Of a DNA stretch of 7,410 bases, positions 1 to 7,080 are shown one piece after another (the stretch's first letter is position 1; every line of letters starts with the position of its first letter). The notes below the pieces were generated by a model, which saw nothing but the letters and a program-made list of their open reading frames with translations, did no database searches and was not told the DNA's origin. The DNA is from Lachnospiraceae bacterium (GTDB lineage Bacteria; Bacillota; Clostridia; Lachnospirales; Lachnospiraceae). The stretch covers positions 1 to 7,410 of the forward strand of contig DLYC01000134.1 in NCBI GenBank assembly GCA_003447895.1, in the 5' to 3' direction. The position numbers and the translations under genes are program-made.

Positions 1-43
1 TGTGCTCCGTGTGAGCATGTCCTTTCTCTCTGTTTCCTGCTCC

Positions 44-90
44 GCAAAGCAGCAAAGGGGGACGCCGCATATAAATGCCGCATCCCCCTT
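44..90 (-). terminator. Probable intrinsic terminator after glmS
   Basis: On the minus strand an 8-bp outer stem, AAGGGGGA (90-83) with TCCCCCTT (62-55), encloses a second stem formed by 82-75 and 70-63 with one G-G mismatch and a 4-base loop. The result is a long, stable hairpin about 90 bases past the glmS stop. The tail after it is only partly T-rich (T-GC-T-GC-TTT), so termination may be less efficient than at the other terminator in this window. The rest of 1-182 holds a short palindrome (155-169) and no supported gene. Confidence 0.72.
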
Positions 91-182
91 ACGATCAGTA
101 AGCAGATCTCTTGGTATATCCCTGCTCTCTATTCACAATTCTTTCCTTTCGGTTCCGGAGGACCTCCGGGATCATTTCCGAA

Positions 183-2051
183 TCACTCCACCGTGACGCT
201 CTTGGCAAGGTTTCTCGGCTTGTCAACATCCAGGCCCTTGGCAACGGCGACATAATAGCCGAGAAGCTGCAGCGGAATCACTGCGAGGCTTCCCACGAAG
301 TGAGAGTCGATCTTCGGGATATAGATCACGAAGTCGGCCGTCTCCTCGATCTCGTAGTGGCCGTATGTGGTAAGACCCAGAAGGTAAGCACCGCGGCTCT
401 TGCACTCGACCATATTGCTGATCGTCTTCTCGAACAGATTATCCTGTGTCAGAACGCCCACTACGAGGATCTTGTCCTCGATCAGGCTGATCGTGCCGTG
501 CTTGAGCTCTCCTCCCGCGTAAGCTTCGGAGTGTACATAAGAGATCTCCTTCATCTTAAGGCTTCCCTCCTGGCAGACAGCGTAGTCCACGCCGCGACCG
601 ATGAAGAAGGAATCCTTCATGGACGCGTACTTGGCGGCAAACCACTGCAGTCTCTCCTTCTCCTCCAGGATCCGGGAGATGCCGGCAGGAATCTTGTTGA
701 TCTCCGCAATATAGTTCAGGTACTGCTTCTCATCGATATTGCCGCGCACCAGGGCAAACTGCAGTGCCAGAAGATAGGTGACGATGAGCTGTGTCGTGTA
801 TCCCTTTGTTGTCGCGACCGCGATCTCAATGCCCGCCTTGGTATAAAAGACATAGTCCGCTTCGCGCGCGATGCTGCTTCCCTCGACATTGACGATGGCG
901 AGTGTCTTGATGCCGCGCTCCTTGGCTTCCCGGAGAGCCGCCAGGCTGTCCGCCGTCTCACCGCTCTGGCTGATGATGACAACCAGGTCGTTCGGATTCA
1001 GGATCGGATTTCTGTAGCGGAACTCAGAGCCCAGCTCAACGCGCACGGGAATCCTCGCCAGATCCTCAATGATATACTGCGCGGCGGTTCCTACATGCCA
1101 GGCAGAGCCGCATGCCACGATATGGATCTGCGTGATCTCACGAATCACATCGTCGGTAAGTCCGAACTTGCTAAGGTTGATGCGGCCGTTCTCCATCGCG
1201 GAGTCGATCGTGTCTCTGACCGCTCTGGGCTGCTCGTGGATCTCCTTCATCATGAAGTGCTCGAAGCCGCCCTTATCCGCGGACTCCGCGGAGAAAGTGA
1301 TCTCTACCTGCTCCTTCTGGATCTCATCGCCGTTGAGATCATAGAAGGTTGCCTTTCCGGGGGACAGTCTTGCCATCTCAAGATTCCCGATGTAGTAGAC
1401 CTTGTTGGTATATTTGAGGATCGCGGGAACGTCGGACGCGACATAAGTCTCGTTGTCCGTAATTCCGATGATCATCGGGCTGTCTTTTCTCGCCACCCAG
1501 ATCTCGCCGGGATAGTCCTTGAACATGAGCTCCAGGGCATAGGAACCTCTGACACGAACCATTGTCTTGGCAATCGCGTCGATGGGTCCGATCTTGTACT
1601 TCTTGTAATAGTAGTCCACCAGCTTGATGGCCACTTCCGTGTCGGTCTGGCTGTAGAACTGATAGCCATGCTTTAAGAGCTTCTCCTTCAGTTCCTGATA
1701 GTTCTCAATGATTCCGTTGTGGACACCGACTACAGTCGACTCCACGGGGCCGGAAGCAGAGCCCGTGCAGTTGCCCGAGACATGGGGGTGCGCGTTCGTC
1801 TGTGTCGGGTCGCCGTGCGTCGCCCAGCGGGTGTGACCGATTCCGCAGGTGCCCTCCAGGGCGCGTCCGCCGTCCGTCTTCTCGGACAGGTTCTTGAGCT
1901 TTCCGGTGGCCTTTACGACTTCCGCCAGCTCTTCGCCGTTTCGTACGGCAATGCCTGCCGAATCGTAGCCTCTGTACTCAAGCCTGCTCAGTCCCTCGAG
2001 CAGAATAGGCGCTGCCTGCTGATGTCCTGTAAATCCTACAATTCCACACAT
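183..2051 (-). CDS. glmS: Glutamine--fructose-6-phosphate aminotransferase (isomerizing)
   Basis: This cytosolic enzyme converts fructose-6-phosphate and glutamine to glucosamine-6-phosphate and glutamate, the committed step toward UDP-GlcNAc for peptidoglycan and other glycans. The protein has 622 residues, near the usual 600-610. The class II glutamine amidotransferase domain covers about residues 2-230, with Cys2 as N-terminal nucleophile (MCGIVGF) and the motifs EYRGYDSAGI (25-34), GHTRWATHG (72-80) and HNGIIEN (111-117). The first SIS domain (about 300-430) carries CGSAWH (314-319) and the phosphosugar-binding SQSGETADS (361-369). The second (about 475-615) carries EGSLKMKEISY (495-505) and GELKHGT (514-520), and the C-terminus ends in the conserved NLAKSVTVE. 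A loop before HNGIIEN (about 92-107) is longer than in E. coli GlmS. The ATG is fixed by Cys2 and by AGGAG at 2060-2064, 8 bases upstream. It follows glmM by 72 bases and is probably cotranscribed. Identity is firm. Confidence 0.98.
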   Translation of the reverse strand: MCGIVGFTGHQQAAPILLEGLSRLEYRGYDSAGIAVRNGEELAEVVKATGKLKNLSEKTDGGRALEGTCGIGHTRWATHGDPTQTNAHPHVSGNCTGSASGPVESTVVGVHNGIIENYQELKEKLLKHGYQFYSQTDTEVAIKLVDYYYKKYKIGPIDAIAKTMVRVRGSYALELMFKDYPGEIWVARKDSPMIIGITDNETYVASDVPAILKYTNKVYYIGNLEMARLSPGKATFYDLNGDEIQKEQVEITFSAESADKGGFEHFMMKEIHEQPRAVRDTIDSAMENGRINLSKFGLTDDVIREITQIHIVACGSAWHVGTAAQYIIEDLARIPVRVELGSEFRYRNPILNPNDLVVIISQSGETADSLAALREAKERGIKTLAIVNVEGSSIAREADYVFYTKAGIEIAVATTKGYTTQLIVTYLLALQFALVRGNIDEKQYLNYIAEINKIPAGISRILEEKERLQWFAAKYASMKDSFFIGRGVDYAVCQEGSLKMKEISYVHSEAYAGGELKHGTISLIEDKILVVGVLTQDNLFEKTISNMVECKSRGAYLLGLTTYGHYEIEETADFVIYIPKIDSHFVGSLAVIPLQLLGYYVAVAKGLDVDKPRNLAKSVTVE

Positions 2052-2123
2052 AATTCCTTCTCCTCACTCATATATTCTGAAAGTAAACATTCTCTATAAG
2101 TTATGAACGCAGATTCTGTCGGA

Positions 2124-3473
2124 TCATACCAGATGTCCCTGTTCCCGGATGACGTCAATGACATCATCGACATACTTCTCACACTTCTTGTCGGTGTCAG
2201 CCTCCACCATGACACGGATCACAGGCTCGGTTCCCGACTCCCTCACAAGGATTCTTCCGTCTGTACCCAGTTCTTCCGCCACTTTCTGAATGATCTCCTG
2301 AACCTTGGGATCATTCTGCGCCGCGGGCTTACTCTTTACGCGCACATTCTTGAGCACCTGGGGATAGGTCTGTACAGGCGCGGCGAGCGCGCTCAGAGGC
2401 TTCTCCTTGGCAAGCATCACTTCCATCATCTTCATGCTGGTCAGGATTCCGTCGCCGGTCGTCGCGTATTTGGAGAAGATAATGTGGCCCGACTGCTCTC
2501 CTCCGATGCGGTTTCCTGTCTGGACCATATTCTCATAGACATACTTGTCGCCGACGTTCGTCTTGACATAGTCGATTCCGGCCTTGTCGAAGGCCTTGTA
2601 CAGTCCGAAGTTGGACATGACTGTCGTCACGACCGTGTTGTTGAGGAGTTTTCCTCTCTCCTTCATGTAGACGCCGTAGATATAGAGAATGTGGTCACCG
2701 GTGATAATATTTCCCTTGTCATCGACACACAGGCACCTGTCGGCGTCCCCGTCATAGGCAAATCCGACGTCCAGATTCTTCTCAAGGACAAACTTCCGGA
2801 GATGCTCGATGTGCGTCGATCCGCAGTCCGTATTGATGTTGAATCCGTCCGGTTCGTTGTTGATCACATAAGTCTTGGCGCCGAGCGCGTCGAATACCGC
2901 CTTGGCGATGGTCCAGGACGCGCCGTTTGCGCAGTCCAGGCCGACCCTCATGCCGTTGTAGCTGTACCGTGAGAGGGAGATCAGGTATCCGATGTAGCGG
3001 TTTCGGCCCGCCACATAGTCGACCGTCCTGCCGATCTCACTGTCCTTGGCAAGCGGCAGCTCCGCTCTCTCTCCGTCGATGTACTTCTCGATCTCAAGGA
3101 TCGTCTCTTCGTCCATCTTCTCGCCGTTGTTGTTCATCAGCTTGATGCCGTTGTCATAGTAAGGATTGTGGGACGCGGAGATCATGATACCGCAGTCGAA
3201 GCTGTCGGTTCTGGTAATATAGGATACCGAAGGCGTTGTCGTAACATGCATAATATAGGCGTCCGCGCCGGATGCCATAAGGCCGGTGCAGAGCGCATAT
3301 TCAAACATATAAGACGAGCGGCGCGTGTCCTTGCCGATCACGATCCGGGCCTTCTTCCCGAGCCTTGCGCCGTAATACCAGCCAAGGAATCTGCCGATCT
3401 TGATCGCATGGTCATATGTCAGGACTACATTTGCCTCACCCCGAAATCCGTCTGTACCAAAATATTTACCCAA
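2124..3473 (-). CDS. glmM: Phosphoglucosamine mutase
   Basis: GlmM interconverts glucosamine-6-phosphate and glucosamine-1-phosphate, the step directly after GlmS on the way to UDP-GlcNAc. The 449-residue length is typical. The N-terminus GKYFGTDGFRG is characteristic of GlmM. The active-site loop ISASHNP (98-104) holds the phosphorylated Ser101. The Mg-binding loop is DGDADR (241-246), the sugar-binding loop GEQSGH (325-330), and the C-terminal phosphate-binding loop RESGTEP (411-417). GEQSGH and the N-terminus favour phosphoglucosamine mutase over phosphomannomutase. The start codon is TTG: the conserved N-terminus begins there and GGAGG (3482-3486) lies 8 bases upstream. The gene opens a two-gene unit with glmS, behind a terminator and a probable promoter of its own. 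All catalytic motifs are intact. Confidence 0.97.
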   Translation of the reverse strand: MGKYFGTDGFRGEANVVLTYDHAIKIGRFLGWYYGARLGKKARIVIGKDTRRSSYMFEYALCTGLMASGADAYIMHVTTTPSVSYITRTDSFDCGIMISASHNPYYDNGIKLMNNNGEKMDEETILEIEKYIDGERAELPLAKDSEIGRTVDYVAGRNRYIGYLISLSRYSYNGMRVGLDCANGASWTIAKAVFDALGAKTYVINNEPDGFNINTDCGSTHIEHLRKFVLEKNLDVGFAYDGDADRCLCVDDKGNIITGDHILYIYGVYMKERGKLLNNTVVTTVMSNFGLYKAFDKAGIDYVKTNVGDKYVYENMVQTGNRIGGEQSGHIIFSKYATTGDGILTSMKMMEVMLAKEKPLSALAAPVQTYPQVLKNVRVKSKPAAQNDPKVQEIIQKVAEELGTDGRILVRESGTEPVIRVMVEADTDKKCEKYVDDVIDVIREQGHLV

Positions 3474-3558
3474 TGTCGTCGCCTCCTGTATATTCGAATT
3501 TTATTCCCCAAAGAGGGTACACAGTTCTATTATACTATCTGATCAGCCAAATGCCTAA
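3474..3558 (-). promoter_or_regulatory. Leader of glmM with probable sigma-A-type promoter and SD
   Basis: On the minus strand a perfect TATAAT lies at 3534-3529, in an AT-rich stretch just after the upstream terminator. At a spacing of 17-18 bases the -35 region reads TAGGCA or TTAGGC, a poor match to TTGACA, so the promoter may be activator-assisted or weak. Transcription would start near 3522, giving a leader of about 50 bases with GGAGG (3486-3482) placed 8 bases before the TTG start. The leader is too short for a known large riboswitch. Confidence 0.5.
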
Positions 3559-3560
3559 TA

Positions 3561-3607
3561 AAAAAACATAAGAAAAGCAGGCCCTTACATTTCCATGCGG
3601 GGCCTGC
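3561..3607 (-). terminator. Intrinsic terminator ending the LCP operon
   Basis: On the minus strand GCAGGCCC (3607-3600) pairs perfectly with GGGCCTGC (3584-3577) around a 15-base loop. TTTTCTT follows immediately, then a further T-run (3566-3560). It begins about 15 bases after the LCP stop codon. This is a classical rho-independent terminator and separates the LCP operon from glmM-glmS. Confidence 0.9.
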
Positions 3608-3622
3608 ATTTTAAAAAATCAT

Positions 3623-5074
3623 TTATTTCTCTTCCAGAATTTCTGTGATCCTCTCGGAGGCGGCTTTCACATCGTCCTCGTCGGGCCACATGACATACAG
3701 GTCTGTCCCCCTCATCGAGAAGGTCTGCTGGGAGTCGCCCTCGCCGCTGACAGACTGCCTTTCAATTTCCCAGCTCTCGCCGTTGTCGAGCTGCCAGGAG
3801 ATCAGATCCGTGATCTGCTTCGTCTTAAAGCTGGTCTGCATGCTTCGCCCCGCCACATCGAGCACTTCCGAAGGGTTGCTAAGAAGTGCCGGCGACTGAA
3901 GCTTGTTGATGATGGCTGTCAGTACCTGCATCTGGTTTTTGCCGCGCTGGCGGTCTCCCTCCGCGAACGCGTATCGGGTCCTTGAGAAGGCAAGGGCCGC
4001 CTCTCCGTCCAGGTGATTGGTTCCCGCGACGAAGTGGTAGTCCCCGGAGTCAAAGGAATACTCGGAGTACACATCTACGCCGCCCAGCGCGTCCACGAGC
4101 TGGATCAGGGAGTCGAAGTTGATCCGGATATAGTCGTCGATCTCGATCCCGTACAGATTCTCCAGTGTGCGCATGGAGGTCTTCACCCCGTAAATGCCGG
4201 CGTGCGTCAGTTTGTCCCGCATATCGCCGGAAATGTCCGGTATATAGACATAGTAGTCGCGGGGCGTCGTTGTCAGAAGGATCTTGTGGGTCAGGGGATT
4301 CACCGTCATAAGGATATTGACATCGCTTCGGCTCGTCGTGGAGATGGGACCGCTCACGTCAATACCGCTGATGAGGACCGTGTAGGCGTGATCCGTCAGC
4401 TTCTCGCTCTTTTTCTCCTTCTCCTTTTCTGCTTCGTTGTCCGCGACCGCGGTATCCTCGATCGTTGTCTCAAACTCCTTCTCGTAGAGGATTCTGGTCT
4501 TGGAGCTGTAGTCCGGGATCGCCTCGTCCAGGATATCCATATAAGCCCTGTTGCAGATCGTCGCGTCCACGTCGCCGGCGATCAGCCCCTGCGCCAGGGC
4601 CAGTGGAGAGTCAAAAGACTGCGTCTCGATCTTCTCTCCCGTCGCTTCCTCGATCTCCGCGATCACAGAGGACAGCGCGTTTCCACCGGCATCTCCGTAG
4701 ATGCCGAACCGGACACCCTTGAGGTCTCCGATCCCTTCTGCCGCGCTGCTGCTCCCAACGACCACGGCCACATTTTCGATCTGCGTCTGGGCGCCTGCGA
4801 TCTGGTCCAGAGTCTTCATAATGTGCTGCACATAGACGATCGCGAATACCAGCATACCGCTCATAAAGATCGCCAGAATGCTGCCCAAAGACCTCGTGGC
4901 GCCGCTCCTGCTGCGCGCGAATAAAAATGTGATGAGCAGCATAGCGGCGACAACGGCGACCGCGATGCCGAGATACTTACCGGGAAGCAGTCCGCTGCTT
5001 ACAACCAGAAACAGCAGCACTGCCGAAATAACAGTTTGAATTGCGGGCATAACCCATTTCGTGACAGATTTCAC
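3623..5074 (-). CDS. LCP (LytR-CpsA-Psr) family protein with solute-binding-like insert
   Basis: LCP proteins transfer undecaprenyl-linked glycopolymers (teichoic acid, capsule or similar) to peptidoglycan on the outer face of the membrane. This 483-residue protein has three predicted TM helices (about 9-29, 34-53, 63-85). An extracellular segment (about 101-205) then resembles a periplasmic solute-binding fold, with FGIYGDAGGNAL and GLIAGDVDATICN. A charged linker (about 212-226) leads to the LCP catalytic domain (about 231-396). LCP hallmarks are SRSD (248-251), TPRD (270-273), FSRTR (363-367) and DRQRGKNQ (374-381), whose Arg and Asp residues bind the lipid pyrophosphate headgroup and metal. 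The start is GTG, supported by GGAGG (5081-5085) 6 bases upstream. It overlaps the preceding gene's TGA by 4 bases (GTGA), indicating translational coupling. It is the last gene before a strong terminator. The LCP assignment is firm; the substrate is unknown and the solute-binding role is inferred. Confidence 0.92.
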   Translation of the reverse strand: MKSVTKWVMPAIQTVISAVLLFLVVSSGLLPGKYLGIAVAVVAAMLLITFLFARSRSGATRSLGSILAIFMSGMLVFAIVYVQHIMKTLDQIAGAQTQIENVAVVVGSSSAAEGIGDLKGVRFGIYGDAGGNALSSVIAEIEEATGEKIETQSFDSPLALAQGLIAGDVDATICNRAYMDILDEAIPDYSSKTRILYEKEFETTIEDTAVADNEAEKEKEKKSEKLTDHAYTVLISGIDVSGPISTTSRSDVNILMTVNPLTHKILLTTTPRDYYVYIPDISGDMRDKLTHAGIYGVKTSMRTLENLYGIEIDDYIRINFDSLIQLVDALGGVDVYSEYSFDSGDYHFVAGTNHLDGEAALAFSRTRYAFAEGDRQRGKNQMQVLTAIINKLQSPALLSNPSEVLDVAGRSMQTSFKTKQITDLISWQLDNGESWEIERQSVSGEGDSQQTFSMRGTDLYVMWPDEDDVKAASERITEILEEK

Positions 5075-5529
5075 TTCTTACCTCCGGAATCTTTGTTCCA
5101 GCCTATGACACGCTTTACGGCACTCTTCAGGTGCCATTTGGAGCGAACATAGAGACTTCTGGCCGGGTAGGAGGCGCACCAGAATCGCACGTACCGCTGA
5201 TAGTCCTCATCGGTAACCTGAATCTGCCGCCCATCCCTGACAAAGGCCGTGAGCACACCGATCACAGCCTCCTCCGGGACAGTCTCTATACTGTATGTAT
5301 TGTCGCCGCGTATCGAATAGGTTCCGTTATCGTTAACTTCAATTACTCTGTGGAGCACATAGCTCTTCCCGCGCTTGTACAGAGCGACGTCATACTTTTT
5401 GAGCCGCCCTTTGGGAACCTCGATCACCACCAGGTCCCGGTTCTGGTACAGCATGGGATTCATGCTCACACCTTTCGTTTTATAAACCAGTTTCCCGTCT
5501 TTTGCAAGTATCTCTTCGAAAGTACTCAT
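5071..5529 (-). CDS. S24/S26 family peptidase, signal-peptidase-like (Ser/His type)
   Basis: A 152-residue protein with the boxes of signal peptidase I-related enzymes. The first box is GVSMNPML (20-27) with candidate nucleophile Ser22, followed by RDLVVIEV (31-38). KKYDVALYKRG (44-54) matches the box that places the substrate strand. YVLHRVIEV (57-65) has His60 where classical bacterial enzymes carry the catalytic Lys, as in SipW/ER-type signal peptidases. IRGDNTYS (73-80) is the GDN box. No TM helix is visible at either end, unlike normal signal peptidases; the C-terminal part (about 110-145) is basic and aromatic and could associate with the membrane. Its ATG is one base after the ABC-protein stop codon, and its TGA overlaps the LCP start. 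The context suggests it processes or matures a peptide exported by the neighbouring NHLP-type transporter; that role is inferred. No strong SD is seen, so translation may depend on coupling to the upstream frame. Confidence 0.82.
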   Translation of the reverse strand: MSTFEEILAKDGKLVYKTKGVSMNPMLYQNRDLVVIEVPKGRLKKYDVALYKRGKSYVLHRVIEVNDNGTYSIRGDNTYSIETVPEEAVIGVLTAFVRDGRQIQVTDEDYQRYVRFWCASYPARSLYVRSKWHLKSAVKRVIGWNKDSGGKK

Positions 5530-5530
5530 A

Positions 5531-6850
5531 CTACTTGTCCAATCTCTGTCTCTCGACCAGTTCCGCGAACACGCCGCCCTTCTCGATCAGCTCCTCATAT
5601 TTGCCGTCCTCGACGATCCTTCCGCCGTCCATGACAAGGATCCTGTCGCAGTGCCGGATCGTGGAGAGGCGATGCGCGATCACGATCCTCGTGCAGCGCA
5701 TCCGGTCCAGCGCGTCGGAGACCTGTTTCTGCGTGATATTGTCGAGCGCCGAGGTCGCTTCGTCCAGAAGAAGGAGCTTGGGCTTTGACGCGACGGCTCT
5801 CGCGATCATTATGCGCTGCTTCTGTCCGCCCGAGATTCCGCCGCCGCCCTCCTGAAGGACAGTGCTCATGCCCATCGGCATCGCGCGGATGTCATCCGCG
5901 ATTCCCGCAATCTCCGCCGCTTCCCAGGCCTCCTTGAGCCCCAGTCCCGGCGTGGAGATCGTTATATTCTCGTAAATACTGCCGCCGAACAGGTCGCCCT
6001 CCTGGAGCACCGTTCCGATCAGCTTTCGAAGGGAGCCCAGGTCCAGCGTCTGAATATCCTTCCGGTCGTAGAAAATAGCGCCGGATTCCGGTTTCTCAAA
6101 GCCAAGAAGGAGCCTTAAGAGTGTGGACTTTCCGCAGCCGGTCTTTCCCACGATCGCGACATACTGACGGGACGGGATCTTCAGGCTCAGGTCGTCGATG
6201 ATCTTGCGCCCCTCGCTCTCATAGCGGAAGGTCACGTGGGACAGTTCGATATTTCCCGTGATCGAGGCCACGGACTCGCGCCCCGAATGCTTCTCGGGCA
6301 CCGCGTCCATCAAGGGACGGATCAGGTCCAGACTCGGTTTTACGGTTGCCGCCGTCATCGCGACCGACGTGATGGCGCCCAGCGCGCTCGAGATGTAGGC
6401 ATAGGCGGAGTTGAAGGCAAAATAGTCCGCGACCGACACGTGGTTGATCACGGCGATATAGTACATGACGATCGTGCCCGTCAGCGTGATCGCCGCGTTG
6501 TACACGTTCTGCATCTTCACCAGGGCAGGCGGATTGAACTTGAGGTCCGCGCTGCTTGTGTACAGGTCCATCCACTTGGCAAACACGCGGTTTTCCGCGC
6601 CCGAGAGCCGGATCTTCTCCACGCCGTTGATGAGCGCGTAGGTAAGGCCCTTCTCCCTGGCGTTCAGTTCCATGAGTTCCTTGTTGATCTGGGCCTGTCT
6701 CAGATTGGCCGCCATGCTCAGGGCGAGCGTCAGCACCGTGACCAGAAGAGAAGGCACCACCAGGGACTTCGCGAAGGAGAAGATCTGCGTCAGATAGACC
6801 AGCGAGAAGATTCCCGTCACCGCTGTGGAAAAGATGGAATCCACCAGTGT
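5531..6850 (-). pseudogene. 5'-truncated NHLP/NHLM-type peptide-export ABC transporter (permease-ATPase)
   Basis: This is the C-terminal part (about 440 residues) of an ABC exporter whose subunits fuse membrane and ATPase domains. Recognisable homology begins at TTLVDSIFSTAV (about 6848). About four TM helices follow, and between the first and second pairs lies the cytoplasmic stretch LINGVEKIRLSGAENR, typical of the NHLM bacteriocin/RiPP exporter family. The ATPase domain is complete: Walker A GKTGCGKST (6148-6122), Q-loop LQEGD, signature ISGGQ (usually LSGGQ), Walker B LLLLDEATSALD and an H-loop His. Family members usually have 700 or more residues, so the N-terminal regulatory region and first TM helices are missing. 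The frame stays open to an ATG at 6964, but those extra residues are the shadow of the phosphoesterase frame and look nothing like an exporter. A shortened protein might start at an internal Met such as MAANLRQAQ. A functional transporter is unlikely unless the truncation is an assembly error. Confidence 0.8.
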
Positions 6851-7079
6851 GGTGCAGCAGATAATCCTCGTGATTGCCCCTGAGCATGACAAAGCGCTTT
6901 CCGAACCGGTCCGCGAGTTCCTGAACCATCCTGTACACGCCCCAGGAATCCGGCCCCCGGTCAAACAGATCGCCGAGCAGGATCAGCCGGTCCTCTTCCC
7001 CGTCCGGCATGATCTTTGCCAGAAGATATCGGAGCGCGGCGCTGCACCCGTGTATATCGCCGATAATAATCTCTCTCAT
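6849..7079 (-). pseudogene. 3'-truncated PPP-type metallophosphoesterase (N-terminal fragment)
   Basis: The N-terminal part of a calcineurin-like serine/threonine or bis(5'-nucleosyl)-type phosphoesterase. It shows the three first metal-binding motifs in order: GDIHG (residues 7-11), GDLFDRGPDS (36-45) and RGNHED (67-72). Homology ends at about residue 75. After that the frame stays open to 6219, but it reads the ABC exporter sequence out of frame, giving a Gly/Arg/His-rich shadow with no phosphoesterase features. The C-terminal half, with the remaining metal-binding histidines, is therefore absent; family members usually have about 200-250 residues. The ATG lies one base after the SpoIIE-type phosphatase stop (TGA-C-ATG), with AAAGG 8 bases upstream, so the two were cotranscribed and translationally coupled. 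The start is secure. The product as it stands should be inactive. Confidence 0.8.
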
Positions 7080-7080
7080 G

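Noticed and set aside
1..18. Possible ATG (18-16, minus strand) of a next gene, preceded by AGAAAGG
   Set aside because: Only six codons remain in the window and the SD-like sequence is too close to the ATG. The same bases also form a small TGCTC/GAGCA hairpin, so nothing can be concluded.
111..1676. 521-codon open frame on the plus strand, antisense to glmS
   Set aside because: It is the antisense shadow of a biased, GC-rich coding region. The translation is repetitive in Leu, Asp, Val and Arg with no recognisable domain, while the minus strand encodes an unmistakable GlmS.
2103..2972. 289-codon plus-strand open frame over glmM
   Set aside because: Shadow of glmM, with no motifs and no upstream SD of note.
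4013..4924. 303-codon plus-strand open frame over the LCP gene
   Set aside because: Shadow of the LCP coding frame, with Arg/Val/Asp-rich composition and no domain.
6219..6848. Downstream part of the phosphoesterase reading frame (to give 286 residues)
   Set aside because: It reads the exporter gene out of frame; the Gly/Arg/His-rich translation has no phosphoesterase motifs. Only the first about 75 residues are supported.
6236..6883. 215-codon plus-strand open frame with many Arg and His residues
   Set aside because: Antisense shadow of the exporter region; composition is typical of a wrong frame.
6851..6964. N-terminal extension of the exporter frame to an ATG at 6964
   Set aside because: This stretch encodes the phosphoesterase in another frame, and the extension has no resemblance to an ABC membrane domain.
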